Below, one piece after another: positions 1 through 6,927 of a stretch of DNA of 24,588 nt. The stretch comes from Zoogloea sp. (GTDB lineage: Bacteria > Pseudomonadota > Gammaproteobacteria > Burkholderiales > Rhodocyclaceae): contig JADKKC010000044.1 of NCBI GenBank assembly GCA_016720685.1, positions 5,001-29,588 on the forward strand, in the 5' to 3' direction. Position 1 is the first letter of the stretch; each line of letters begins with the position of its first letter. Under the pieces are notes generated by a model. That model was not told the origin of the DNA, ran no database searches, and saw only the letters and a program-made list of their open reading frames with translations. The position numbers and the translations under genes were made by a program.

Positions 1-941
1 GCAGCGCAATTCACCGCCACGAAGGGCATCGTACTCCGCGCACTCAGGCGGTGCAGCGTGCGCGCGAACACCTCCTTGCCCACCCCGCTCTCGCCCAGGA
101 ACAAAACCGTCGCCTGGGTTGGCGCGACGCGCCTCACCATATGAAGCACCGCCGTGTAGCTCGGCGAGACACCCACCGGACCGGTCTGCAACTCCACGTC
201 AGCCGGTCGCCCAACCTCACTGGCCGGCCGCCCACCGATCAGCGAGGAAGCCCCGACCACCGCGTCAGGCAGGATGAAGCGCATGTCTTCCACCGCCTCA
301 TCGCCCCACTCCTCGACCAGTTTGCCAACGATGCGGCACGCGGAGTGCCCCATGGACTGGCATTCCACCTCGCGATAAAGCACCTGCCGCCCCATGAATT
401 CGGTCGAAAACCCTGACGCGTAGCCAATCTGCATCCAGCACGCCGGCTCGTTGCCGATCGGAAAGTGACGGATGTGCTCCTCATCCTCGACCGGGCTGGT
501 CCAGAGAAACTCCCCGTAATGCCGGCCCGCCTCGACATCGAACTCGAGATTGATCGCCTCGGAAATCCCGATTCCCTCCAGGCAGTGCATCTGGGGGCCA
601 ACGACAAACATGTCTTTAAGGGATGTCTTGGAGCGCACCTTGCGGGCCATCTGCGCATCATGCACGCCGGCGTGGTAGCCCATGCGGGTCAGGAAGCCGC
701 GAGCCACGTCCATGCCGAGCACCTCGATCATCTCCCGCCGCAGCGTTCCCATGGATTTGGCGTGGATCAGCAGCATGCGCTGATCATCCAGCCAGATACG
801 ACCATCACTGGTTGAAAACCGCAACCGGGCGAGCAGGTCGGCAAGATCCGGGAAGCGCACTTTCTCCTGCGCCACCGTATCGGGAGGAACAAGAGGCAGG
901 TGACCACGCGAATTCAAGGGCGCCTTAACGATCGTCTTCAT
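1..941 (-). CDS. XylR/DmpR/MopR-type sigma-54-dependent activator (partial, C-terminus off the left edge)
   Basis: Signal-responsive activator of sigma-54 promoters. The minus-strand frame stays open from ATG at 941 to base 1, giving 313 residues. Residues about 1-210 are the XylR_N/V4R effector domain, about 211-255 the linker, and the AAA+ ATPase then begins with Walker A GESGVGKE at 283-290. C168, E191, C194 and C202 match the zinc site of MopR (C155, E178, C181, C189) with a constant offset of 13. H119 and W147 fall at the same offset from MopR H106 and W134, which hold the phenol hydroxyl; the MopR numbering is from memory. An alternative ATG at 953 is in frame, but 941 has GGAG six bases upstream, so I prefer it. 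The gene is divergent from the dioxygenase operon, whose sigma-54 promoter it probably controls. The GAFTGA loop and DNA-binding domain lie outside the window. The effector is unknown; a phenolic compound is the best inference. Confidence 0.93.
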   Translation of the reverse strand, partial: MKTIVKAPLNSRGHLPLVPPDTVAQEKVRFPDLADLLARLRFSTSDGRIWLDDQRMLLIHAKSMGTLRREMIEVLGMDVARGFLTRMGYHAGVHDAQMARKVRSKTSLKDMFVVGPQMHCLEGIGISEAINLEFDVEAGRHYGEFLWTSPVEDEEHIRHFPIGNEPACWMQIGYASGFSTEFMGRQVLYREVECQSMGHSACRIVGKLVEEWGDEAVEDMRFILPDAVVGASSLIGGRPASEVGRPADVELQTGPVGVSPSYTAVLHMVRRVAPTQATVLFLGESGVGKEVFARTLHRLSARSTMPFVAVNCA

Positions 942-1108
942 GCTTTTCTCCATGGGCGAGACACGTCTCACCTCTCATTTTTCTCCGTCGACTGCGCGAG
1001 CCTTGGTTGCATTGAACGACGTATCTCCGCATCCAGACCCTCAATCGACAGGCTCGACGACACCAAAGATACGCCGGCCCACGCGATGCTACCGCGTCAC
1101 AAGGACTA

Positions 1109-1124
1109 TGAATGCATTGATACA
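1109..1124. promoter_or_regulatory. Candidate upstream activator site 1 for the sigma-54 activator
   Basis: TGAATGCATTGATACA matches 10 of 16 positions of the XylR-type consensus TTGATCAATTGATCAA (consensus recalled from memory). It lies about 170 bases upstream of the -24 element, within the usual range for these enhancers. It starts 44 bases from a second, similar site, which is about four helical turns. This is a weak match taken alone; spacing and context raise it. Confidence 0.35.
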
Positions 1125-1152
1125 TGCTGCACTGCAATATTTATAGCCCCAT

Positions 1153-1168
1153 TAACTCATTTGATTCA
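1153..1168. promoter_or_regulatory. Candidate upstream activator site 2 for the sigma-54 activator
   Basis: TAACTCATTTGATTCA is an imperfect inverted repeat (TnAnTCA-TT-TGAnTnA) matching 10 of 16 positions of the XylR-type activator consensus. It lies about 125 bases upstream of the -24 element and 44 bases from the first candidate. DmpR/XylR-type proteins usually bind two such sites, so the pair is plausible, but no binding can be shown from sequence. Confidence 0.38.
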
Positions 1169-1243
1169 CTACCCGTACGGGACACCCTCCTTGCACGGGG
1201 CCTTACCATCATGACAAACACCATAAAAATGACAAAAAAACCA

Positions 1244-1260
1244 TACGCCACAATGGCGTA
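1244..1260. promoter_or_regulatory. Perfect 7-bp inverted repeat, possible operator
   Basis: TACGCCA-CAA-TGGCGTA is a perfect dyad centred about 70 bases upstream of the predicted transcription start. It stands out in an otherwise A-rich stretch. Its form suits a dimeric repressor or co-activator (GntR, LysR or MarR size class), but no such regulator gene is in the window. Its position between the candidate enhancers and the promoter means a bound protein could affect DNA looping. Confidence 0.4.
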
Positions 1261-1291
1261 CCAAAACGCCCGCCACATCTGGCCGCACGTG

Positions 1292-1307
1292 TGGCACAGG
1301 TAATGCT
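1292..1307 (+). promoter_or_regulatory. Sigma-54 (-24/-12) promoter for the benzoate/meta-cleavage operon
   Basis: TGGCACAGGTAATGCT matches the consensus TGGCACGNNNNTTGCW except at two non-core positions. GG at 1293-1294 and GC at 1305-1306 are separated by the required 10 bases. Transcription would start near 1318, leaving a leader of about 310 bases before the first gene. The divergent gene encodes a sigma-54 activator, which strongly supports the call. Confidence 0.75.
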
Positions 1308-1330
1308 AACAATAGCTGCAAAGGCCACAA

Positions 1331-1377
1331 GTGTGACGAAATGCTTCAGAGCCGTAACGGCCCGAACGTCGTCACAC
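1331..1377 (+). other. Structured leader: 9-bp stem enclosing a second hairpin
   Basis: GTGTGACGA (1331-1339) and TCGTCACAC (1369-1377) are perfect complements. The 29-base loop holds a second dyad, GCCGT-A-ACGGC (1351-1361). The element begins about 13 bases after the predicted sigma-54 transcription start, so it would form the 5' end of the mRNA. It could stabilise the transcript or be a protein-binding dyad. I recognise no riboswitch family. Confidence 0.5.
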
Positions 1378-1445
1378 CCAGACGAGCCCCAAGCCCCTCA
1401 GAGAGGCAAGCCAGGAGACAAATTCAGCGCATCATCGGTAACCGC

Positions 1446-1464
1446 GGCGCGACAGAATCGCGCC
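1446..1464 (+). other. Leader stem-loop GGCGCGA-cagaa-TCGCGCC
   Basis: A perfect 7-bp GC-rich stem with a 5-base loop lies in the middle of the long leader. No T-run follows, so it is not a standard intrinsic terminator. With the 1331-1377 element it makes the leader notably structured. Confidence 0.4.
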
Positions 1465-1628
1465 AGGTACACACGCCGTAAAGCCACCGTTTGTTTCCCC
1501 TCGCCAGTTATCAGCAGAACGGCCGGTTCGCCACCGCGGCGTCTGGCGGAATGCGACAAGGCAAGACAGGCGATGAGCAGCACCCAAACAGGCAGTCCCT
1601 AGATTTTGACCATGGATAGGAGATCAGC

Positions 1629-3002
1629 GTGACCCAAATCAACCAAGAGACTCAACTCAAAATCGCCAAGGTAGAGGCGATGCTGGAAGAAGACCCGGCC
1701 AAAAGCGTCTACCGCATCGATCGCGCGGCCTTCACCGACGCAGAACTGTTCGAACTGGAGATGAAGCACATCTTCGAAGGCAACTGGATTTACCTTGCCC
1801 ACGAAAGCCAGATCCCGAACCCGAACGACTACCTGAACATCTACGTCGGTCGCCAGCCGGTGCTCATCACCCGCGACAAGTCGGGCCAGCTCCAGGCCAT
1901 GGCCAACACCTGCACCCACCGCGGCGCCACGCTTGCCCGTCACAAGAAGGGCAACAAGTCGAGCTTCACCTGCCCGTTCCACGGCTGGACTTTCAGCAAC
2001 AGCGGCAAGCTGCTCAAGGTCAAGGACCAGACCGCTGACGCCGGCTACCCCGACAGCTTCAACAAAGATGGCAGCCACGACCTGGTCAAGCTCGGCGCGT
2101 TCGAAAACTACCGCGGCTTCCTGTTTGGCAGCATCACTGCAGACGTGGTCCCCCTGGTCGAGCACCTCGGCGAAGCCGCCAAGATCATCGACATGATCGT
2201 GGATCAGTCCCCCGAAGGCATCGAAGTGCTTCGCGGCTCCGGCGCCTACACCTTCGACGCCAACTGGAAGCTCCAGGCCGAAAACGGCGCTGACGGCTAC
2301 CACGTCACCGCGGTGCACTGGAACTACGCAGCCACCCAGGGTCGTCGCACCACCGACGGCAAGGTCGACACCATCAAGGCCATGAGCGCCGGCGGCTGGG
2401 CTCGCAAAGGCGGCGGTTCCTACTCCTTCAAGAACGGCCACATGCTGCTGTGGACCAACTGGGCCAACCCGGAAGATCGTCCCCTGTGGCACAAGCGCGA
2501 CGAATGGGTCGAGAAGTTCGGCGAAGCCCGTGCCGACTGGATGCTGAGCAAGTCCCGCAACCTGTGCCTGTACCCGAACGTCTACCTGATGGACCAGTTC
2601 AGCTCGCAGATCCGCGTGCTTCGCCCGCTGGCTGTCGACAAGACCGAAGCCATCATCTACTGCATCGCCCCCAAGGGTGAAGCACCGGAAGCCCGCGCCC
2701 GCCGCCTGCGCCAGTACGAAGACTTCTTCAACGCAACCGGCATGGCCACCCCTGACGACCTGGAAGAGTTCCGTTCCTGCCAGCACGGCTTCAACGCCCG
2801 TGCCGTCAAGTGGAACGACATGACCCGCGGCGTCAAGCACTGGGTGAAGGGTCCGGACGCAACCGCCGACCTGATCGGCCTCAAGCCGGAGCTGAGCGGC
2901 ATCAAGACCGAAGACGAGGGCCTGTACGTCGTGCAACACGAGTACTGGCTCGAAACCATGAAAAAAGCCATCCTCGCTGAACAAGAAATCGGAGCCAACT
3001 GA
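1629..3002 (+). CDS. benA: Benzoate/toluate 1,2-dioxygenase, large (alpha) subunit
   Basis: Catalytic subunit of the two-component ring-hydroxylating dioxygenase that adds O2 to benzoate, giving the cis-1,2-diol carboxylate. It has 457 residues, the usual BenA/XylX length. The Rieske [2Fe-2S] site is C95-x-H97 and C115-x2-H118. The mononuclear iron ligands are D222/H225/H230 in the NGADGYHV-x3-H segment, with D376 or D377 as the probable carboxylate ligand. Translation starts at GTG 1629, six bases after AGGAG (1618-1622); the next in-frame ATG would cut into the conserved N-terminus. Its stop overlaps the benB start (TGATG). BenA and XylX cannot be separated from motifs, so benzoate versus methylbenzoate preference is open. 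It is the first gene of the operon behind the sigma-54 promoter. Confidence 0.96.
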   Translation: MTQINQETQLKIAKVEAMLEEDPAKSVYRIDRAAFTDAELFELEMKHIFEGNWIYLAHESQIPNPNDYLNIYVGRQPVLITRDKSGQLQAMANTCTHRGATLARHKKGNKSSFTCPFHGWTFSNSGKLLKVKDQTADAGYPDSFNKDGSHDLVKLGAFENYRGFLFGSITADVVPLVEHLGEAAKIIDMIVDQSPEGIEVLRGSGAYTFDANWKLQAENGADGYHVTAVHWNYAATQGRRTTDGKVDTIKAMSAGGWARKGGGSYSFKNGHMLLWTNWANPEDRPLWHKRDEWVEKFGEARADWMLSKSRNLCLYPNVYLMDQFSSQIRVLRPLAVDKTEAIIYCIAPKGEAPEARARRLRQYEDFFNATGMATPDDLEEFRSCQHGFNARAVKWNDMTRGVKHWVKGPDATADLIGLKPELSGIKTEDEGLYVVQHEYWLETMKKAILAEQEIGAN

Positions 3003-3487
3003 TGCTGTCCTACGAAGCCATTCAATCTTTCGTTTTCCAAGAAGCCCGCGCCCTCGACGAACGCCGCTGGGCCGACTGGCTGGAGTTCTACGCTGAGGAT
3101 GTCGAGTACTGGATGCCCTCCTGGGACGACGACGACACCCTCACCAACAATCCGCAGAACGAAGTTTCGCTGATTTATTACGCAAACCGTCAGGGCCTGG
3201 AAGACCGCATCTTCCGTATCGAGACCGAGCGCTCCAGCGCAACGATCCCGGACACCCGCCACAGCCACTCGATCACCAACCTCGAAGTGCTGTCGCAGGA
3301 CGAAAACAGCGTCAAGCTCCGTTTCAACTGGACGACCCACAGCTTCCGCTACGACATTCTCGACATCTACTTCGGCTACTCCGAGTACACCCTCGACGTG
3401 TCCGGCCCGAAGCCCGTGATCAAAAAGAAGTACATTGTTCTGAAGAACGACTACGTCCATCACGTTCTCGACATCTACCACATCTAA
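3002..3487 (+). CDS. benB: Benzoate/toluate 1,2-dioxygenase, small (beta) subunit
   Basis: Structural beta subunit of the dioxygenase, which forms an alpha3beta3 hexamer with BenA. The 161 residues match the family length. The cone-shaped SnoaL-like beta-subunit fold is recognisable from segments such as YANRQGLEDRI and TRHSHSITNLEV. It has no cofactor of its own. The ATG shares one base with the benA stop codon, so translation is coupled. A strong hairpin (3504-3535) follows before benC. XylY is the equivalent TOL-plasmid name. Confidence 0.95.
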   Translation: MLSYEAIQSFVFQEARALDERRWADWLEFYAEDVEYWMPSWDDDDTLTNNPQNEVSLIYYANRQGLEDRIFRIETERSSATIPDTRHSHSITNLEVLSQDENSVKLRFNWTTHSFRYDILDIYFGYSEYTLDVSGPKPVIKKKYIVLKNDYVHHVLDIYHI

Positions 3488-3503
3488 TCTCACCTGATGG
3501 AAG

Positions 3504-3535
3504 ACAGCCCGCCTGCGTTCGCGCAAGCGGGCTGT
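3504..3535 (+). other. Intercistronic hairpin between benB and benC
   Basis: ACAGCCCGC (3504-3512) pairs perfectly with GCGGGCTGT (3527-3535). After one C-A mismatch a TGCG/CGCA stem closes on a TTCG loop. No T-run follows. This looks like an mRNA-stabilising or processing element that sets oxygenase against reductase levels, or a weak attenuator. It occupies most of the 78-base gap. Confidence 0.6.
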
Positions 3536-3565
3536 AGCACTAACCCCGCCGAGAAGGACAATTCC

Positions 3566-4582
3566 ATGGCTTACAACATTGCCCTGCAGTTTGAAGATGG
3601 TGTCACCCGCATCATTCAGTGCAACGCCGATGAACTGGTGGCTGACGCCGCTTACCGCGCAAAGATCAATATTCCTCTTGACTGTCGCGACGGCGCCTGT
3701 GGCACCTGCAAGTGCCATTGCGAAAGCGGCACCTACACGCAAGGCGTGTACATCGACGACGCGCTGACCGAAGACGAAGCCGCCAAGGGTTTCGTCCTCA
3801 GCTGCCAGATGACCCCCACTTCCGACTGCGTCGTCCGCATTCCGGCTTCTTCCGCCGCCTGCAAGACCGAAGTGTCCAGCCACGCCTCGACGATTACCAA
3901 GATCAACCGCGACTCGAAGACCACCGTGTCCTTCACGGTACAGGCCGATCGCCCGATTTCCTTCCTGCCTGGCCAGTACGTCAACCTGCAGGTTCCCGGC
4001 ACCACGGAAACCCGCGCGTACTCGTTCAGCTCGGCCCCCAACCAGGCCGAACTGTCCTTCCTGATCCGCGACGTTCCCGATGGCCTGATGAGCACCTTCA
4101 TGCGCAGCAAGGCCAACACCGGTGACACCATGAGCTTCACCGGCCCCTACGGCAGCTTCTACCTGCGCCCCGCCGCACGCCCGATCCTGATGCTCGCCGG
4201 CGGCACCGGCCTGGCCCCGTTCCTGTCCATGCTGCTGTGGCTCAAGGACAACCCCACCGACCAGCCCATCATGCTGGCCTATGGCGTGAACACCAACGAC
4301 GACCTCGTCGAACTCGACACCCTGAACCAGCTCAAGGCCGCCATGCCGAACCTGGACTTCACCACGGTTGTTGTCGACCCCGCCAGCGGCCACCCGAAGC
4401 TCGGCTATGTCACCGACCATCTGTCGGCCAAGGATCTCCACGACGGCAACGTCGACGTCTACGTCTGCGGCCCCCCGCCGATGGTTGAAGGCGTGCGCAA
4501 GTGGATGTCCGGCGTCGGCGTCACGCCGCAGAGCTTCCACTTCGAGAAGTTCTCGTCCTCGACTGCAGGAGCCCACGAATGA
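3566..4582 (+). CDS. benC: Benzoate/toluate 1,2-dioxygenase, NADH-dependent reductase
   Basis: Electron-transfer component that passes electrons from NADH through FAD and a [2Fe-2S] cluster to the BenAB oxygenase. It has 338 residues. A plant-type ferredoxin domain comes first (cluster C40, C45, C48, C80). It is followed by the FAD domain (RAYSFSS at 150-156) and the NAD domain (GGTGLAPF at 212-219, CGPPPMV at 301-307). I chose ATG 3566 because GAGAAGGA lies just upstream and the protein then begins like BenC/XylZ. The in-frame ATG at 3497 would translate the hairpin. The stop overlaps benD in an ATGA arrangement. Confidence 0.96.
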   Translation: MAYNIALQFEDGVTRIIQCNADELVADAAYRAKINIPLDCRDGACGTCKCHCESGTYTQGVYIDDALTEDEAAKGFVLSCQMTPTSDCVVRIPASSAACKTEVSSHASTITKINRDSKTTVSFTVQADRPISFLPGQYVNLQVPGTTETRAYSFSSAPNQAELSFLIRDVPDGLMSTFMRSKANTGDTMSFTGPYGSFYLRPAARPILMLAGGTGLAPFLSMLLWLKDNPTDQPIMLAYGVNTNDDLVELDTLNQLKAAMPNLDFTTVVVDPASGHPKLGYVTDHLSAKDLHDGNVDVYVCGPPPMVEGVRKWMSGVGVTPQSFHFEKFSSSTAGAHE

Positions 4583-5370
4583 GCCGCGCCGATCGTTTCC
4601 AGAACAAGGTCGTCATCGTCACCGGCGCAGCCCAGGGCATCGGTCGCGGCGTTGCGCTGAACGTGGCGGCCGAAGGCGGCTCTGTGCTGGCCGTCGACCG
4701 CTCCGAGCTGGTCAATGAAGTCGTTGCCGAAATCACCGCTGCCGGCGGTGTCGCAGCCCCCTTCCAGGCCGACCTCGAAACCTACGCAGGCGCCCAGGCC
4801 GTGGTGGCCGAAGCCCTCGCCCGGTTCAAGCGGGTCGACGTGCTGATCAACAACGTCGGCGGCACCATCTGGGCCAAGCCCTTCGAGCATTACGAAGAAG
4901 CGCAGATCGAAGCTGAAGTCCGGCGTTCGCTGTTCCCGACCCTGTGGTGCTGCCGTGCCGTCCTGCCGACCATGATCGCCCAGCAAAGCGGCGTGATCGT
5001 CAACGTGTCGTCGGTCGCCACCCGCGGCATGCATCGTGTTCCGTACTCGGCAGCCAAGGGCGGCGTCAACGCGCTGACCGCGGCACTGGCGATGGAAAAC
5101 GCCCAGCACGGCATCCGTGTCAATGCCACCGCCCCTGGCGGTACCGACGCCCCGCCGCGCCGCGTCCCGCGCAACCAGCAGCAGGTCGAACAGACCGCCC
5201 AGGAAAAGGCCTGGTACCAGGTCGTGATCGACCAGACCGTCGACTCCAGCCTGATGCACCGCTACGGCACGATCGACGAGCAGGTCGCACCGATCCTGTT
5301 CTTTGCTTCCGATGAAGCGTCCTACGTGACCGGCTCGATTCTGCCGGTGGCGGGCGGCGACCTCGGCTAA
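4579..5370 (+). CDS. benD: cis-1,2-dihydroxycyclohexa-3,5-diene-1-carboxylate dehydrogenase
   Basis: NAD-dependent short-chain dehydrogenase that oxidises and decarboxylates the benzoate cis-diol to catechol. The 263 residues are typical for BenD/XylL. Seen in sequence: the nucleotide-binding TGAAQGIG at 15-22, NNVGG at 91-95, and the catalytic set S144/S145, Y156 and K160 (YSAAK). The ATG at 4579 overlaps the benC stop (ATGA), which fixes the start and implies translational coupling. The open frame extends further upstream to 4501, but only inside benC. The neighbouring dioxygenase genes settle the function among the many SDR possibilities. Confidence 0.94.
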   Translation: MSRADRFQNKVVIVTGAAQGIGRGVALNVAAEGGSVLAVDRSELVNEVVAEITAAGGVAAPFQADLETYAGAQAVVAEALARFKRVDVLINNVGGTIWAKPFEHYEEAQIEAEVRRSLFPTLWCCRAVLPTMIAQQSGVIVNVSSVATRGMHRVPYSAAKGGVNALTAALAMENAQHGIRVNATAPGGTDAPPRRVPRNQQQVEQTAQEKAWYQVVIDQTVDSSLMHRYGTIDEQVAPILFFASDEASYVTGSILPVAGGDLG

Positions 5371-5439
5371 AAAAACAAGAAGCTCCCGCGCCCCCTCCCC
5401 ATCCACACCAAATTTCCAGACAATAACAGGCGAGAGACT

Positions 5440-6756
5440 ATGGCCCAAATCGACGTACACAACCTTTCAGATCATGCCAAGTTCAATGGCTTCCACGGCA
5501 TGGTGCTTTTCTGGTGCGCCCTCATCATCATCTTCGACGGCTACGACCTGGCAGTTGCCGGTATCGCCCTGCCGTCGATCATGAAGGAAATGGGTGTCAC
5601 CCCAGCAACGGCCGGCTACATGGTCAGTTCGGCACTTTTCGGCATGATGTTCGGTGCGATCTTCCTTGGCACCATCGCCGACAAGATCGGCCGGCGCTGG
5701 GCGATCGTCATTTGTATCGTCCTGTTCAGCGTCTTCACTGCACTCGCGGGCCTGACCCACGATCCGATCGCCTTCAGCGCCACCCGCTTCCTTGCTGGCC
5801 TCGGCATCGGCGGCGTGATGCCGAACGTCGTTGCACAGATGACCGAGTACTCGCCGCGCAAGATGCGCAGCACGCTCGTCACCCTGATGTTCAGCGGCTA
5901 CGCAGTCGGCGGCATGCTTGCCGCAGTGCTCGGCAAGGGTCTCATCGAAACCTACGGCTGGTCCTACGTGTTCTTCGCTGCCGTCGCCCCGGTGCTGCTG
6001 ATCCCCTTCGTGCTCAAGTCCATGCCGGAATCCATGCCCTTCCTCATCAAGATGGGCCGGATTGACGAACTCAAGAAAATCGTCAGCCGCATGGAACCCA
6101 GCTACACGCCTTCGGCCAACGACACCTTCGAGCTGCCCAGCAGCCACAAGGCAAGTAGCGCCCCGGTCGGCAAGCTGTTCCAGGATGGCCGCGGTTTCAG
6201 CACCATCATGATCTGGGTGGCTTTCTTCATGTGCCTCTTCATGGTCTATGCCCTGAGCTCCTGGCTGACCAAGCTGATGGCCAGCGCCGGCTACAGCCTC
6301 GGCTCCGCGCTGACCTTCGTGCTGGTGCTGAACTTCGGCGCAATGATCGGTGCAATCGGTGGCGGCTGGCTGGCTGACCGGTTCAACATCAAGTACGTCC
6401 TGATGTGTTTCTATGCACTGGCCGCGGTTTCGATCACGCTGCTGGGCGTCAAGATGCCGACCGAGCTGCTGTTCTTTGTCGTCGGCCTGGCTGGCGCATC
6501 GACGATCGGCACGCAGATCCTCACCTACGCCTACACCGGCCAGTTCTACCCGATGTCGATCCGCTCCACGGGCATCGGCCTGGCTTCCGGCATGGGCCGT
6601 AGCGGCGCCATCCTGGCCCCGATCGTGATCGGCACCCTGGTGGGCATGGCCCTGCCGCTGCAGCAGAACTTCATCGCCATCGCCATTCCGGCGGTGATCG
6701 CGGTGATCGCGGTTGGCCTGGTGAACCACAAGCTGTCGGCCTCCGCCCAGCACTGA
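5440..6756 (+). CDS. benK: MFS aromatic acid:H+ symporter, BenK/PcaK type
   Basis: Inner-membrane importer of the aromatic acid:H+ symporter family, most likely for benzoate. It has 438 residues and about 12 hydrophobic helices in two halves with a central loop near residues 205-250. The family signature DGYD is at 33-36 in the first helix. The MFS loop 2-3 motif G-x3-D-x2-GRR is at 77-86 (GTIADKIGRR). GCGAGAGA precedes the ATG. It lies 69 bases after benD and before a strong hairpin, between genes that are adjacent (L and T) on the TOL plasmid. The exact substrate, benzoate or another aromatic acid, is inferred from context. Confidence 0.9.
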   Translation: MAQIDVHNLSDHAKFNGFHGMVLFWCALIIIFDGYDLAVAGIALPSIMKEMGVTPATAGYMVSSALFGMMFGAIFLGTIADKIGRRWAIVICIVLFSVFTALAGLTHDPIAFSATRFLAGLGIGGVMPNVVAQMTEYSPRKMRSTLVTLMFSGYAVGGMLAAVLGKGLIETYGWSYVFFAAVAPVLLIPFVLKSMPESMPFLIKMGRIDELKKIVSRMEPSYTPSANDTFELPSSHKASSAPVGKLFQDGRGFSTIMIWVAFFMCLFMVYALSSWLTKLMASAGYSLGSALTFVLVLNFGAMIGAIGGGWLADRFNIKYVLMCFYALAAVSITLLGVKMPTELLFFVVGLAGASTIGTQILTYAYTGQFYPMSIRSTGIGLASGMGRSGAILAPIVIGTLVGMALPLQQNFIAIAIPAVIAVIAVGLVNHKLSASAQH

Positions 6757-6764
6757 GGGTACTC

Positions 6765-6777
6765 CGTGGTCACCACG
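6765..6777. promoter_or_regulatory. Short perfect dyad CGTGGT-C-ACCACG
   Basis: A 13-base palindrome with 6-bp arms starts nine bases after the benK stop. A related GTGGT/ACCAC pair with a 4-base spacer occurs at 8363-8376 upstream of xylG. It may be an operator half-motif or simply part of the transcript end; the evidence is structural only. Confidence 0.25.
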
Positions 6778-6825
6778 CGACCAGGGGCTCCGGCCCACGC
6801 CAAGCCCCACCGTCGCGGGTAGACC

Positions 6826-6861
6826 GGCCGAACCGGCGGCCCTCTGGCTGCCGGTTCGGCC
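6826..6861 (+). terminator. Very strong hairpin between benK and xylT
   Basis: GGCCGAACCGGC (6826-6837) pairs perfectly over 12 bases with GCCGGTTCGGCC (6850-6861), with a 12-base loop that can pair further. No T-run follows. It could be a partial terminator or an mRNA 3'-end stabiliser separating the dioxygenase-transport segment from the ring-cleavage segment. Confidence 0.55.
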
Positions 6862-6927
6862 GCAAACACATGTAACCCGGTATCGCTCCTGATCGCATCA
6901 ATGCCTGCCCATCAAGAAAGCACGCCC

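Larger units (their letters stand above)
942..1628. other. Divergent regulatory region between regulator and dioxygenase operon
   Basis: This stretch of about 690 bases holds no convincing gene. The small open frames in it have no ribosome binding site or recognisable product. It is less GC-rich than the flanking genes between about 1100 and 1260. It contains possible activator sites, a perfect dyad, a sigma-54 promoter and a leader of about 310 bases with two clear stem-loops, each listed separately. Confidence 0.8.

Noticed and set aside
51..928. Several overlapping open frames on both strands (51-416, 239-661, 465-815, 623-928)
   Set aside because: They are out-of-frame shadows of the regulator, whose minus-strand frame is open from 941 to base 1 and carries clear V4R and Walker A features.
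1140..1145. A TATAAA sequence on the minus strand as the -10 of the regulator promoter
   Set aside because: No acceptable -35 lies at the right distance, and it is about 200 bases from the start codon. It is possible but not supported.
1179..1194. A second sigma-54-like element, GGGACACCCTCCTTGC
   Set aside because: The GG-to-GC spacing is 11 or 12 bases rather than 10; the element at 1292-1307 fits much better.
1612..1632. A six-codon leader peptide frame overlapping the benA GTG start
   Set aside because: It has no ribosome site of its own and no regulatory codon run; chance is sufficient explanation.
3497..3565. An upstream ATG start for benC
   Set aside because: It would translate through the intercistronic hairpin and add 23 residues not expected in BenC/XylZ. 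ATG 3566 has a good ribosome site and the family N-terminus.
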